Shown: positions 7,301-17,447, counted from the first letter of the stretch. The stretch: 52,845 bases of DNA from Acidimicrobiales bacterium (GCA_029577135.1 JARQPW010000017.1:1-52845); one strand, 5' to 3'. Notes: a model not told the origin generated them from the sequence alone. Numbers and translations: made by a program.

Positions 7301-10087
7301 ATGCACAAACGCCTCGTCATTCGCGTCCTCGTTCCCACGCTCGTCCTCGCCCTGGTGGCCACCTCGTGCGGCGGCGGGAGCGAAGAGCCCGCAGCCACCA
7401 CGGCACCCGCCAAGCAGTCCGTCCTCGAGACAACGACGACCGCCGCACCGACCACGACGGCGGCACCGACCACGACGGCGGCACCGACCACGACGGCGGC
7501 ACCGACCACGACGGCCGCGCCGACGACGACGGTGCCTCCGTTGTGCGCCGAGAACGAGACACGGACGGCCACCGCGCTCGCCGGGATGAACCCCATGGCG
7601 GACACGCCTAGCGAACTCGCCGCCACGATGAAGGCCACCGGCGACTACGTCACCTGGCTGGCCGACGAACTCCCTGCCGAACTCCAACCGAACGCCACCT
7701 TCCTCCTCGAATTTGGCGGACTGCTTGCCGCGGTCTTCGTCGGCTATGACGACTTCTGGGACGCCTTTCCCGAAATAGTGGCCAGAAATGACGACTTCGA
7801 GGCCCTCAGCGCCTACGGCTTCAACAATGAACACGACGACTTCGACCCTGGGCTCGCGGCGGAGCCCATCATGGCCTTCCTCAATGGGGAATGCGGAATG
7901 GGCTCGGCCAAAGTCTTCGACGGCGTCGGTCAGGCCTTGGAGATCCTCGAGCAGGTATTCGGCGACGACGACACCGGCGACGGCGACGACGACGACGACG
8001 GATACGACGACCCGTTCGGCGAAGGTGGCGAAGACTTCGTACAGCCCGAATACGAGGGCGACCTTCCCGACGCCCCGGAAGGCTTCTGCGCCAGCCTCCA
8101 ACAACAGGCCCTGTACGCATTCGCCGACCTGCTGCCGCTACTCGGTCAGATGGAGGGCGACGAAGAGCCCGGCGTCGATGCGTTGGCCAGCCTCTTCACC
8201 GGCATGGATCCCATCTATGGGTGGCTGGTGGAGAACGTGCCGGCTGAAATGACCGCCGACGCCGAGGAGGTTCGCTCCCAGATCGCCGGCATGGCCGAAA
8301 TGCTTTCCGCAATCGATCCGGAGACAGCCACAGACGAAGAAATCATGGGAGCGATCTTCATGGCCCTTCTGGGTGGCATGGGCGAAGACATGGAAGACGT
8401 AACACTCGCTGGTCTCCGCCTCGACACGTTCCTCAGCCGCGGTTGTGACGTGCCCATGGGCGAGGGACCGCTCGCCATCCTTGAAGTCGTAGGAGGCGAC
8501 GACACCGTCGAACCGCCCCCGACGACCGAGCCGCCTCCGCCGACCACCACCGTCGATCCGCTGATCGACGCCCTGCGGGTGCCCGACGACTATGCCACCA
8601 TCCAGGAGGCCGTCGACGCCGCCGAACCCGGCGACCTGGTCCTGATCGGCCCGGGCACCTACCACGAGGCCGTCATCGTAGAGACCGACGGCATCGTCAT
8701 CCGCGGCACCGACCGCAACGCCGTGGTCATCGACGGCGAGCACGAGCGCGAGAACGGGTTCATCGTCTTCTCGAACGGTGTGGCCATCGAGAACCTCACC
8801 ACCCACTCGCACACCTCGAACGGCGTGTTCTTCACCGGCGACTACGGCACCGACTTCATCGTGGACGGCTACCGGGCCTCGTACGTGACCGCCTACAACA
8901 ACGGCCTCTACGGCATCTACGCCTTCAACGCCACCAACGGGCTCATCGAGCACAGCTACGGCAGCGGCCACCCCGACTCCGCCTTCTACATCGGCCAGTG
9001 CAACCCGTGCAACGCCGTGATCCGCAACGTGGTCGCCGAGAACAACGCCCTCGGCTACTCGGGCACCAACGCCAGCGGCAACCTCGTCATCCAGGACTCC
9101 GAGTGGCGCGGCAACCGGATCGGCATGGTGCCCAACACCCTCGACGGCGAGGAACTGGCACCCCAGGGCGACATCGTGATCGTCGGCAACTACGTCCACG
9201 ACAACGGCAACGAGGACACGCCACGCAAGAGCGCCGACTGGGACATCGGCTTCGGCGGCGGAATCGTGATCGCCGGAGGCAACGACAACCTGATCATGCG
9301 CAACCTGGTCACCGACAACAGCTTTGCCGGCATCGCCCTGGCGGTGTTCATCGACGAGAACCTCTGGCTGGCCGAACGCAACACCGTCAAAGACAACGTG
9401 GTCAGCGGCAGCGTGCACGACCTGTTCCTGATGGTCTGGGACCCGCCGGCCGGGCCGCTCGGCAACTGCTTCAGCGGCAACACGTTCGAGACCTCGATCC
9501 CCGCCGACATCGAGACGGTCGCCCCCTGCGCTGGGGAGGCCGTCGCGTTCACTGACAACGGCGCCCCCAACTTCGGCGAGTTCGAAGTGACCGACCACAC
9601 GACCATGCCCGCTCCCCCGGATCAGCCGACGATGTCCGGCGCAGAGACCGAGAAGGCCCGGCGCGCCGGTCCGCCACCCGCCGTGAACCTCGACGCCATC
9701 GGGGTCCCGGTCCCGGGCGATATACCCGACACCATCGGACGTGCCAACTGGGCCGACCCCGGCGTCGAGGTGCGCGTCACCCCGGGCATGGTGGCCGGAG
9801 AGGAGTGGACCGGACGGATCGCCGGAGCCGGCTGGCCCGCCGGCGAGACCGTGTACCTGATTCCGTGCGCAGGGCCCTACGAAGCCTTCGACTTCGCACT
9901 CTGCGACTTTTTGAATCTCACGGCGATGATTGCGGACGACGACGGAAACATCTCGACCGACGTAATCACGATCCCGACCGACCCGGAGGGCGGCTGTGCA
10001 CTGGTCGGCACGAACGGACCGGACCTCGTGGCGGACACCGGAGACGAGGTCGGCGCGATCGTCTGCTATGAGCCGGCCGGGGGCTAG
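7301..10087 (+). CDS. Large lipoprotein: right-handed beta-helix plus neocarzinostatin-like C-terminal domain
   Basis: A 928-residue exported protein. It has a signal peptide with lipobox Cys23 (ATSC), an AAPTTT linker of about five units (45-75), an acidic helical region with two similar Cys-containing segments (about 76-400, including a run of Asp), a Pro/Thr hinge (about 408-425), a right-handed parallel beta-helix (about 430-750, opening DDYATIQEAVDAA and rich in Asn turns), and a C-terminal beta-sandwich (about 810-925) with four Cys and the AGWPAGETVYLIPC pattern seen in neocarzinostatin-like folds. Beta-helix proteins often bind or cleave polysaccharide, but I see no certain catalytic site. 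Its last 20 bases overlap the di-heme oxidoreductase gene. Confidence 0.85.
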   Translation: MHKRLVIRVLVPTLVLALVATSCGGGSEEPAATTAPAKQSVLETTTTAAPTTTAAPTTTAAPTTTAAPTTTAAPTTTVPPLCAENETRTATALAGMNPMADTPSELAATMKATGDYVTWLADELPAELQPNATFLLEFGGLLAAVFVGYDDFWDAFPEIVARNDDFEALSAYGFNNEHDDFDPGLAAEPIMAFLNGECGMGSAKVFDGVGQALEILEQVFGDDDTGDGDDDDDGYDDPFGEGGEDFVQPEYEGDLPDAPEGFCASLQQQALYAFADLLPLLGQMEGDEEPGVDALASLFTGMDPIYGWLVENVPAEMTADAEEVRSQIAGMAEMLSAIDPETATDEEIMGAIFMALLGGMGEDMEDVTLAGLRLDTFLSRGCDVPMGEGPLAILEVVGGDDTVEPPPTTEPPPPTTTVDPLIDALRVPDDYATIQEAVDAAEPGDLVLIGPGTYHEAVIVETDGIVIRGTDRNAVVIDGEHERENGFIVFSNGVAIENLTTHSHTSNGVFFTGDYGTDFIVDGYRASYVTAYNNGLYGIYAFNATNGLIEHSYGSGHPDSAFYIGQCNPCNAVIRNVVAENNALGYSGTNASGNLVIQDSEWRGNRIGMVPNTLDGEELAPQGDIVIVGNYVHDNGNEDTPRKSADWDIGFGGGIVIAGGNDNLIMRNLVTDNSFAGIALAVFIDENLWLAERNTVKDNVVSGSVHDLFLMVWDPPAGPLGNCFSGNTFETSIPADIETVAPCAGEAVAFTDNGAPNFGEFEVTDHTTMPAPPDQPTMSGAETEKARRAGPPPAVNLDAIGVPVPGDIPDTIGRANWADPGVEVRVTPGMVAGEEWTGRIAGAGWPAGETVYLIPCAGPYEAFDFALCDFLNLTAMIADDDGNISTDVITIPTDPEGGCALVGTNGPDLVADTGDEVGAIVCYEPAGG
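7436..7533 (+). repeat. 18-bp tandem repeat encoding AAPTTT
   Basis: About five near-identical copies of an 18-base unit (gcaccgaccacgacggcg) encode the linker behind the lipid anchor. Copy number could vary by slippage. Confidence 0.8.
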
Positions 10088-11390
10088 GCGCCTCCGGAGC
10101 CTCTTCGCTGTCGCCGGCCTGATCTGCCTCGTCGGACTGGCCTGGCTGCTCATCGACCGGGGACCGGCGTCGACACTCACGACGCCCGTCCTCGCCACCG
10201 CAGCCCCCGAACTGCTGTTGCGTTCGGGCGGCAGCACGACCACCGTCCACGCCGGCGAGCGGGCGTTCAGCCTCTCGGCACGCAGCATGGGCCTGCCGGA
10301 CCGCATCCGCTTCGCCGACGGCGACGTCCCCTTCGAGCACCCCTTCAGTCCGGAGGACGGCCTCGGGGCTGCCCACAACGCCGATGGATGCCTCGGCTGC
10401 CACGTCAACAACGGCCGCTCCCCAGGTCCCGACGGGTTCGTGGCGGACGCAGGACCCGTCCTGCTCCTCGGACTCGCCGACGGCTCACCGAGCCCCGAGT
10501 TCGGCCAGCAACTCCAGGACCGCGGCATGGGCGCCGACGGCCTCCTGACCGTCGAATGGCTGGAGAAACCAGGCACCTACCCCGACGGGACGGCCTTTTC
10601 GCTGCGAAGCCCGGTGGTGTCCGTCGACGGCGCCGACGTCACCGACCTTGCGACCTCGTTGCGCGCCGCCCCACCGGTGTTCGGCGGCGGACTGCTCGAG
10701 GCCATCTCCGTCGACGACCTGCGGGCCATGGCCGACCCCGACGACACCGACGGAGACGGCGTCAGCGGCCGACTGCAGGAAGCCACCGGTGACGACGGGA
10801 CGCCCGCCGCAGGCCGGTTCGGCTGGAAGGCCCAGCACGCCTCGATCCTCGCCACGACCCGACACGCCTTCGACGTCGACCTGCACCTCGACTACGACCT
10901 GGCCGCCGAACGCTTCGGGGACGACTTCCTCGACGACACCGCCTTCTACACCCGCACCGTCGCCGTGCCCGCCCTGCGCGACCGCGACGACCCCGAGGTC
11001 CGGGCCGGTGCCGCCTGGTTCGTCCAGGTCGGCTGCGCCGCCTGCCACCGCACCGAGCCCTACGTGACGACCGTGGTCGACGTGCAGGCCCTGTCCGACG
11101 AGGTGATCACCCCGTTCACCGACCTGCTCCTCCACGACCTGGGCCCCGGCCTCGCCGACGACCTCCCCCAGGGCGGCGCCAGCGGCAGCGAATGGCGAAC
11201 CGCCCCCCTCTGGGGCATCGGCCTCACCGGCGTGGTCGGCCACGAGCACTACCTCCACGACGGAAGGGCTCGGAGTCTGGAGGAAGCGATCCTCTGGCAC
11301 GGGGGTGAGGCTGAATCGGCGCGGGATGCGTTCATGGGGTTGGCTGCTCCTGATCGCGCCTTGATCCTGCGATTCCTTTCTGCGCTCTGA
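10068..11390 (+). CDS. Di-heme c-type oxidoreductase (DUF1111/DHOR, thiol oxidoreductase-like)
   Basis: A 440-residue protein with an N-terminal membrane anchor (about 11-28) and two c-heme sites, CLGCH (108-112) and CAACH (323-327). The C-terminal WGIGLTG, HDGRARSLEEAI and HGGEA patterns are typical of the DUF1111 di-heme oxidoreductase family. The segment DPDDTDGDG (223-231) resembles a calcium-binding loop. The ATG at 10068 lies inside the end of the beta-helix gene (20-base overlap), so the two are probably co-expressed. Acceptor and substrate are unknown. Members elsewhere are linked to iron uptake or peroxide, which cannot be judged here. Confidence 0.88.
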   Translation: MSRPGARRLRSLFAVAGLICLVGLAWLLIDRGPASTLTTPVLATAAPELLLRSGGSTTTVHAGERAFSLSARSMGLPDRIRFADGDVPFEHPFSPEDGLGAAHNADGCLGCHVNNGRSPGPDGFVADAGPVLLLGLADGSPSPEFGQQLQDRGMGADGLLTVEWLEKPGTYPDGTAFSLRSPVVSVDGADVTDLATSLRAAPPVFGGGLLEAISVDDLRAMADPDDTDGDGVSGRLQEATGDDGTPAAGRFGWKAQHASILATTRHAFDVDLHLDYDLAAERFGDDFLDDTAFYTRTVAVPALRDRDDPEVRAGAAWFVQVGCAACHRTEPYVTTVVDVQALSDEVITPFTDLLLHDLGPGLADDLPQGGASGSEWRTAPLWGIGLTGVVGHEHYLHDGRARSLEEAILWHGGEAESARDAFMGLAAPDRALILRFLSAL

Positions 11391-11505
11391 TTTCTGCACC
11401 GGGGTGGGCGCCGCCGGGCACGGTTCGGTCGCCGGGATACGGCTCCCTCAGCCGCACCCGACACCGCCCTCCTCAACCCACCTCCGGCGCCCACCACCCC
11501 CTTCC
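11382..11505 (+). repeat. Direct repeat, copy 1
   Basis: A 124-base element that begins with the last codons and stop of the di-heme gene (gcgctctga) and continues into non-coding DNA. It recurs 277 bases later with about eight mismatches. Confidence 0.85.
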
Positions 11506-11658
11506 ACCACCCGTGGCACTCCACCGTCCTCTCTGGGGGAAGGGGGTGGTTGCTCACCACCCGCACCGGTCCCGATCCCGCACCCTCCAAGACTCGAAGT
11601 CGCTGCTTTCCGGGACCCGGTCGTCGACGTCCGAGCGACTGCCCGACAATTCCCGGCC

Positions 11659-11782
11659 GCGCTCTGATTTCTGCACCGGGGTGGGCGCCCCCGGGCACGG
11701 TTCGGTCGCCGGGATACGGCTCGCTCAGCCGCACCCGACACCGCCCTCCCGACCCACCTCCGGCGCCCACCGACCCCTTTCT
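11659..11782 (+). repeat. Direct repeat, copy 2
   Basis: Same 124-base element as at 11382-11505, in the same orientation, including the duplicated gcgctctga that in copy 1 is the end of a gene. Differences are scattered single bases, mostly in the last third. Confidence 0.85.
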
Positions 11783-12106
11783 CATCTGCTGCACTCCCCT
11801 GCCTCGGACCGGGAGGTTGGAGTGGTCGGTCACCATCCGCCGCGGACTCTGTACACGCAACCCACCTCCCTCAAAGGGCGGGGTCACCGGCCCCGGGTGG
11901 TGAAGGAAATCCCAGGACTCTGCCAAGGTGGGATCATCCAGCCGCCACGGAGTTGTCGCCCTCGGTCCTGCGGTGGCGTCCTCTCGGAGGGAGGGCGGGG
12001 CGGCGGGGTCGGCGGCGAGCAAACGTGAGCGTCTAGCCGGAGCGAGTGGCGGCGCCGTCGCCCCACCCGGACACCCACTGAGGCTGGGAGACCAGCCGAA
12101 CCCCCG

Positions 12107-12112
12107 TAGCCT
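12107..12112 (+). promoter_or_regulatory. Candidate -10 element TAGCCT of leuCD
   Basis: TAGCCT, 31 bases before the leuC ATG. A short leader would carry the GGAAAG (12130-12135) used as ribosome binding site. No clear -35. Confidence 0.35.
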
Positions 12113-12143
12113 GAAGGCTCGACCGACCCGGAAAGATGCAGGA

Positions 12144-13547
12144 ATGTCCGGACAGACACTCAGCCAGAAGGTGTGGGAAAGCCACGTCGTCCACAGTGCC
12201 GACGCTGAGCCCGACCTCCTGTTCATCGACCTGCACCTGGTCCACGAGGTCACCTCGCCGCAGGCCTTCGACGGCCTCCGCATGGCCGGTCGCCAGATCC
12301 GGCGCCCGGACCTGACGGTCGCCACCGAGGACCACAACGTCCCCACGACCGACATCGGCCAGCCCATCGCCGACCCGGTCAGCCGGAAGCAGATCGAGGC
12401 GCTGCGCAACAACTGCGACGAGTTCGGGGTCCGCCTCTATCCGATGGGCGACCCGGGCCAGGGCATCGTCCACGTGATCGGCCCCGAGATGGGCCTCACC
12501 CTGCCCGGCATGACCGTGGTGTGCGGCGACAGCCACACCAGCACGCACGGGGCGTTCGGCGCCCTGGCGTTCGGCATCGGCACCAGCGAGGTCGAACACG
12601 TGTTGGCGACCCAGACGCTCCCCCAGCAGCGGCCGGGCACGCTCGCCGTGACCGTGAACGGCACGCTGCCCGAGGGCTCGACGGCCAAGGACGTGATCCT
12701 GGCGATCATCGGCCGCCTCGGCACCAGCGGCGGCATCGGCTCGGTCATCGAGTACCGGGGCGAGGTGATCCGGAGCCTCTCGATGGAGGGTCGGATGACG
12801 GTGTGCAACATGTCGATCGAGGCGGGCGCCAAGGCCGGCCTGATCGCCCCGGACGACACCACCTTCGCCTACCTCGAGGGCCGTGCCCACGCCCCGCAGG
12901 GGGCCGACTGGGACGCCGCCGTCGCCGACTGGCGGTCGTTGGTGACCGACGACGACGCCGTGTTCGACCGGGAGGTCGTCCTCGACGGCGCCGACATCGT
13001 CCCGCACGTGAGTTGGGGCACGAACCCCGGTCAGGTCACGCGCCTCGACGGGTCGGTTCCCGACCCGGACGCCTTCGACGACCCGGCAGCGCGTGAGTCC
13101 GCCGCCCGGGCACTCGAGTACATGGGGCTGACCGCCGGCACGCCGATGAGGGACATCCCCGTCGACACGGTCTTCATCGGCTCGTGCACCAACAGCCGCA
13201 TCGAGGACCTGCGGGCCGTGGCCAAGATCGTCGAGGGTCGCCGGGTCGCCGAAGGCGTCCGCACGCTGGTCGTGCCCGGCTCGGGAGCGGTGAAGGCACA
13301 GGCCGAGGCCGAGGGCATCCCCGAGGTCCTGATCGCCGCCGGCTTCGACTGGCGCGAGCCCGGATGCTCGATGTGCCTGGCCATGAACCCCGACAAGCTC
13401 ACCGACGGTGAGCGCTGCGCCAGCACCAGCAACCGCAACTTCGAGGGCCGCCAGGGCCGGGGCGGGCGCACCCACCTGGTCTCGCCGGCCGTCGCCGCCG
13501 CCACCGCCATCGCCGGCACCTTCGCCACGCCGGCCGACCTCGGCTAG
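12144..13547 (+). CDS. leuC: 3-isopropylmalate dehydratase, large subunit
   Basis: A 467-residue aconitase-family protein, normal length. The [4Fe-4S] ligands are Cys348 (GSCTNSR), Cys408 and Cys411 ([11 protein letters not shown]). [14 protein letters not shown] (126-139) and the C-terminal [15 protein letters not shown] (434-448) are conserved signatures. With LeuD it isomerises 2-isopropylmalate to 3-isopropylmalate in leucine synthesis. The ATG at 12144 is preceded by GGAAAG with eight bases of spacing. Earlier in-frame codons are repeat DNA and are excluded. leuD follows after 15 bases. Confidence 0.97.
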   Translation: MSGQTLSQKVWESHVVHSADAEPDLLFIDLHLVHEVTSPQAFDGLRMAGRQIRRPDLTVATEDHNVPTTDIGQPIADPVSRKQIEALRNNCDEFGVRLYPMGDPGQGIVHVIGPEMGLTLPGMTVVCGDSHTSTHGAFGALAFGIGTSEVEHVLATQTLPQQRPGTLAVTVNGTLPEGSTAKDVILAIIGRLGTSGGIGSVIEYRGEVIRSLSMEGRMTVCNMSIEAGAKAGLIAPDDTTFAYLEGRAHAPQGADWDAAVADWRSLVTDDDAVFDREVVLDGADIVPHVSWGTNPGQVTRLDGSVPDPDAFDDPAARESAARALEYMGLTAGTPMRDIPVDTVFIGSCTNSRIEDLRAVAKIVEGRRVAEGVRTLVVPGSGAVKAQAEAEGIPEVLIAAGFDWREPGCSMCLAMNPDKLTDGERCASTSNRNFEGRQGRGGRTHLVSPAVAAATAIAGTFATPADLG

Positions 13548-13562
13548 AAAAGGAAGATCGAC

Positions 13563-14156
13563 ATGGAAGCCGTCGAAATCGTGTCGGGCACCGCCGTGCC
13601 CCTGCGCCGTTCGGACGTCGACACCGACCAGATCATCCCCAGCGACTGGCTCAAGCGCATCGAACGCACCGGCTTCGAGAAGGGCCTCTTCTCCGAGTGG
13701 CGCGACGACCGCAACTTCGTCCTCAACGACGAGCGATTCGAGGGAGCCTGCGTGCTGCTGGCCGGCCCCAACTTCGGAACGGGTTCGTCGCGCGAGCACG
13801 CCGTGTGGGCCATCCAGCAGTACGGCTTCCGGGCGGTCGTCTCACCCCGCTTCGCAGACATCTTCCGCAACAACTGCACCAAGAACGGCCTGGTCCCGGT
13901 GCAGGTCCCGGCCGAGGTGGGCGAGGCACTGCTCGACGCCGTAGAGGCCGACCCGGGCCTCGTGATCGTGGTCGACGTGGCGAACCTCACCCTCGAGGCC
14001 CCCGACGCCGGCATCGCCTGCTCGTTCCCGCTCGATGCCTCCACCCGCGAGCGCTTCCTCCAGGGACTCGACGACATCGGGATCACAGTTCTCCAAGAGG
14101 AGGACATCGACGCCTTCGAGGCCTCGCGTCCTGCCTGGCTGCCCACCACGACCTGA
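13563..14156 (+). CDS. leuD: 3-isopropylmalate dehydratase, small subunit
   Basis: A 197-residue swivel-domain protein with RSDVDTDQIIPSDWLKR (16-32), the GPNFGTGSSREHAVWA signature (68-83) and RFADIFRNNCTKNGL (96-110). It pairs with LeuC to form the substrate channel of the isomerase. AGGAAG precedes the ATG at good spacing within the 15-base gap after leuC. Length is typical. Together with leuA on the opposite strand near 19 kb, most of the leucine branch is close by. leuB is not in the window. Confidence 0.97.
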   Translation: MEAVEIVSGTAVPLRRSDVDTDQIIPSDWLKRIERTGFEKGLFSEWRDDRNFVLNDERFEGACVLLAGPNFGTGSSREHAVWAIQQYGFRAVVSPRFADIFRNNCTKNGLVPVQVPAEVGEALLDAVEADPGLVIVVDVANLTLEAPDAGIACSFPLDASTRERFLQGLDDIGITVLQEEDIDAFEASRPAWLPTTT

Positions 14157-14238
14157 TAAATTCCTGACGCAGCGGGAACCTGCGACCCGACCGGGGACGT
14201 CTGACACACTGGAACAACCCCGAGAACCGGAGCCAACC

Positions 14239-16779
14239 ATGCGTCGCCTGACTGCCATCCTCCTGACCTTCGCCTTCGCCGCCTCGGCCTGCGGTAGCGG
14301 GTCGGGTGACCCCGGCACCTCCGGGGCGACGACCCTGCCCGACAGGAACTCGGTCCCGACCACCACCACGAGCGGGCCGGCCACCACGACGACCTTGCCG
14401 GGCACGAGCACCGTCGCCCCCACGACGACCTTGCCGGGCACGAGCACCGTCGCCCCCACGACGACCTTGCCGGGCACGAGCACCGTCGCCCCCACGACGA
14501 CCTTGCCGGGCACGACCACCGTCGCCCCCACGACCACGCTCCCGATCGTGGAGTTGGGCGACCTCATGTTCGTAAGCGCCCTCGTGCCGTTCACGGCCTG
14601 CGACGATCTGCTCACCTACCTGTGGGCCGAAGCCTCGGCACGGGTAGGACCCTACGGACTCCAGGGGGGCGGCTGGTACGGCGGCCCCATGGAGAGGATG
14701 GCGCTCGACGACGTCGTCATGGACGTCGCCATGGCCATGCCCGAATCGGTGCCGATGGGAGGAGGGTCTGACGCTCCGACCGCGTCATACGCGGTTGCGA
14801 CACAGGCGGATGGCGGCTCTTCGAGTCTGGAGGCCGGCGTCGACTTCTCCGGCACGAACGTCCAGGAACTCGGGATCGACGAGCCCGACCTCATCAAGAC
14901 CGACGGCAACCGGATCCTCATCGTCGAAGACCAGTGGCTGCACCACGTCGACGTCTCGAGCGGGACCGCCGTCCTCACCGACTCGATCGAACTGACCGGC
15001 CACTGGGGCTCCGAGATGCTGCTCGACGGTGACCGCCTCCTCGTGCTGGCCCAGACGGAGGGTTGGGTGGGAGAGGACGGCAGTGTCGATTCCGGAAACG
15101 CCGCCATCAGCCGACTCGTGGCCCCCGGCCACTACAAGTCGCTCACCACCCTGATCGAGGTCGACCTCTCCGACCAAGCCGACCTGAGCATCGCCAACAC
15201 CCTCACGGTCGAGGGCCGCTACGTGAGCGCCCGCGTCGTCAACGGTGCCGCCCGGGTGGTGCTCACCAGCGGCCCCGAGCAACTGCCGTTCGTCTATCCG
15301 CAGAACTCTGCCGGCGAGGAACGCGCCACCGAGTTCAACCGGCAGATCATCGCCGAGTCCGTGGTCGCCGACTGGCTGCCGTCGTACGTCCACGAAACCG
15401 CAGACGGCACCCTCACCGACGGCCTTCTCGTCGACTGTGACCGCGTGTCGCACCCCACCGAGTTCGCCGGCTTCTCGACGCTGTCGGTGGTCACCGTCGA
15501 CCTGTCCGCCCCCATGGTTGCCCCCGACACGACCTCGGTACTGGCCGACGGCCAGACCATCTACGCGGGCGGCGGGCACCTCTACGTGGCCACCACCAGC
15601 TACGTCGACCCGGTGGACGACGAGGCCTCCTGGGAGGAGATGGACAGGAACTACGCCACCTCGATCCACCAGTTCCAGGTGAGTGACCCCACTGCCACGG
15701 TGTACGTGGGCTCGGGATCCGTGCCGGGACACGTCCTGAACCAGTTCTCGATGTCCGAGCACGCCGGGCACCTGCGGGTCGCCACCACCCTGGGTGGTCC
15801 GTGGGGGTTCCGAGACGATAGTGAGTCCGTCGTGACCGTCCTGGCGGCTGACACCGGCGAAGACCTCGTCCAGGTCGGCCAGGTGGGCGAGATGGGGAAG
15901 GGTGAACGCATCTACGCAGTGCGCTTCGTCGGCGACGTCGGCTACGTCGTGACCTTCCGCCAGACCGACCCCTTCTACACGATCGACCTCTCCGATCCGG
16001 CGAACCCGGTCGTGCGCGGCGAACTCAAGATCACCGGTTACAGCGGCTACCTCCACCCGATCGACGGGGACCTGGTGCTCGGCATCGGCCAGGAGGCCAC
16101 CGAGACCGGCCGCACCATGGGCACCAAGGTCACGCTGTTCGACGTCTCCGACCTCGACAACCCGACGGCCCTCGACACCTGGGCACCCGGCGGTGGTGGC
16201 AGCAGCAGTGCCGAGTGGGACCACCGGGCATTCCTATGGTGGGCACCCTTGGACCTGGCCGTTCTCCCCTTCCAGGACTGGAACTCCGGTGAGGCGGCCG
16301 CCGTGGCCCTTCAGATCGCCGATGGCACGATCACCGAGGTCGGCCGCATCGACCACCTGCCCGAATCCGACGAAGAGGAGCCGCTCGTCGAGCCACCCTG
16401 CCCGACGATCGACCCGGGCGAGATCGGACTGGACGAGATCCAGATCGGCCTGCCACTCGACCGGGCGGTGTACATGCTCTGCGGCGACGACACCTGGCCC
16501 GAGATGAAGGGATTCTGGTGCCAGACGTTCGGGGAGGAGGACTGGTTCGACATCGCCGAAGGGTTGGGAGTCGGTCCAGACGTTCTCGAGACCTTCACGG
16601 AACTCGTTCCTGAAGGCCAGCAACTGACCACCTGTATTCCTGAGGAGTACGACTACAACTGGACTCCACCGATCCAGCGCACCCTCGTCATCGGCGAGGA
16701 CCTGTGGTCGTACAGCTACGGTCGCCTCCAGGCCAACGCCCTCGAGGGGCTGGATCGCACCGACGTGGTCAACCTCTAG
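14239..16779 (+). CDS. Beta-propeller domain lipoprotein with Thr/Pro repeat linker
   Basis: An 846-residue exported protein. Signal peptide with a lipobox AASAC, then a linker built of four 12-residue units [12 protein letters not shown], then a large domain of repeated beta-strand blades (about 190-840) of the secreted beta-propeller type: [18 protein letters not shown] and later [13 protein letters not shown] blades. It has several Cys near the C-terminus that could form disulfides. The function is not known for this family. Surface binding or a structural role is likely. The ATG at 14239 follows an ACCGGAG about eight bases upstream. It is monocistronic as far as can be seen. Confidence 0.88.
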   Translation: MRRLTAILLTFAFAASACGSGSGDPGTSGATTLPDRNSVPTTTTSGPATTTTLPGTSTVAPTTTLPGTSTVAPTTTLPGTSTVAPTTTLPGTTTVAPTTTLPIVELGDLMFVSALVPFTACDDLLTYLWAEASARVGPYGLQGGGWYGGPMERMALDDVVMDVAMAMPESVPMGGGSDAPTASYAVATQADGGSSSLEAGVDFSGTNVQELGIDEPDLIKTDGNRILIVEDQWLHHVDVSSGTAVLTDSIELTGHWGSEMLLDGDRLLVLAQTEGWVGEDGSVDSGNAAISRLVAPGHYKSLTTLIEVDLSDQADLSIANTLTVEGRYVSARVVNGAARVVLTSGPEQLPFVYPQNSAGEERATEFNRQIIAESVVADWLPSYVHETADGTLTDGLLVDCDRVSHPTEFAGFSTLSVVTVDLSAPMVAPDTTSVLADGQTIYAGGGHLYVATTSYVDPVDDEASWEEMDRNYATSIHQFQVSDPTATVYVGSGSVPGHVLNQFSMSEHAGHLRVATTLGGPWGFRDDSESVVTVLAADTGEDLVQVGQVGEMGKGERIYAVRFVGDVGYVVTFRQTDPFYTIDLSDPANPVVRGELKITGYSGYLHPIDGDLVLGIGQEATETGRTMGTKVTLFDVSDLDNPTALDTWAPGGGGSSSAEWDHRAFLWWAPLDLAVLPFQDWNSGEAAAVALQIADGTITEVGRIDHLPESDEEEPLVEPPCPTIDPGEIGLDEIQIGLPLDRAVYMLCGDDTWPEMKGFWCQTFGEEDWFDIAEGLGVGPDVLETFTELVPEGQQLTTCIPEEYDYNWTPPIQRTLVIGEDLWSYSYGRLQANALEGLDRTDVVNL
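14386..14535 (+). repeat. 36-bp tandem repeat encoding [12 protein letters not shown]
   Basis: Four almost perfect 36-base units within the linker of the beta-propeller lipoprotein. The near identity at synonymous sites points to recent expansion. Confidence 0.85.
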
Positions 16780-16832
16780 ACGGCGGGTGGCCATCGCGGG
16801 TTCGGCGCCGCACAGTTGACAGACTCGTCATC

Positions 16833-17447
16833 GTGTGGCGTGCGTTCCCCTTCCTGTTCCTGACCAGCGTCGCCCTCGCCGCCTGTGGCGGAGGCGGCGA
16901 CGAGCCGGCAACCCGCAACGCCACCCTCCCCACGACGACAACCATCTCACCGACCACCACGACCACTGCAATTCCGCCGACCACGACCACGACCACGACA
17001 ACACTCGCGCCGACCACGACCACGACGACCACCACCATGGCGACGACCACCACCATGGCGCCGACCACCACCATGGCGCCGACCACCACCATGGCGCCGA
17101 CGACCTCCATGGCGCCGACGACCTCCACGGCGGCGGCCGTCGAGGGGATCACGGAGCCCGACGACAGTGCCCTCGACGACTATGGATCGGGTCGGGCCTC
17201 GGGGATCGCATACGGCGTCGACGCCGCCTACGGGTACGACGCCGCCTACGGGTACGACGCCGCCTACGGCGGCGACTGCGCCTACGGGTACGCCCGCGTC
17301 GGCAACTACGACTGCCTGTTCGGCCGCTACTACATCTCCACCGAGTCGGGCAGCCTCGTGCTGGGCGTGAGCGTGTTCTTCACGCTCACGCTGCTGAGCG
17401 GCATGGGGACGATGGCCTGGCAGGCGCTACGCCGCAGAGAGGCCTGA
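16833..17447 (+). CDS. Lipoprotein with Thr-rich linker, Tyr-Gly repeat and C-terminal membrane segment
   Basis: A 204-residue protein starting at GTG 16833 (MWRAFPF then lipobox LAAC at Cys18). A poly-Thr/Pro/Met linker fills about 30-105. Then come an acidic stretch, three copies of an 18-base unit encoding DAAYGY (about 130-147), a Cys-containing Tyr/Gly segment, and a hydrophobic helix near the C-terminus followed by WQALRRREA. The end resembles a sorting signal without an LPXTG motif. A lipid anchor and a C-terminal membrane helix in one small protein is unusual. I do not recognise the family. Upstream in-frame codons belong to the propeller gene on another frame and are not used. Confidence 0.7.
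   Translation: MWRAFPFLFLTSVALAACGGGGDEPATRNATLPTTTTISPTTTTTAIPPTTTTTTTTLAPTTTTTTTTMATTTTMAPTTTMAPTTTMAPTTSMAPTTSTAAAVEGITEPDDSALDDYGSGRASGIAYGVDAAYGYDAAYGYDAAYGGDCAYGYARVGNYDCLFGRYYISTESGSLVLGVSVFFTLTLLSGMGTMAWQALRRREA

Larger units (their letters stand above)
11393..12143. other. Long intergenic region with extragenic repeats
   Basis: About 750 bases with no convincing gene. It holds the second part of repeat copy 1, the whole of copy 2, a long-looped inverted repeat (CCACCCCCTT at 11494-11503 with AAGGGGGTGG at 11540-11549), a shorter one (ATCCCA and TGGGAT near 11910-11930), and the leuC promoter region. Open frames here are Pro/Arg-rich products of GC bias. It resembles mosaic extragenic repeat DNA rather than a mobile element with a transposase. 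Confidence 0.7.

Noticed and set aside
8138-10576. 812-codon minus-strand frame opposite the beta-helix gene
   Set aside because: The plus strand has a signal peptide, lipobox and repeat domains. The minus product is low complexity and unlike any family.
11249-12412. 387-codon minus-strand frame over the intergenic repeats
   Set aside because: Its apparent internal repeats come from the duplicated non-coding element, and it runs into leuC and the di-heme gene. No domain.
14162-14180. A third copy of the CTGAC operator near CTGACGCAGC
   Set aside because: Only the left arm is present. No matching GTCAG arm at the right distance.
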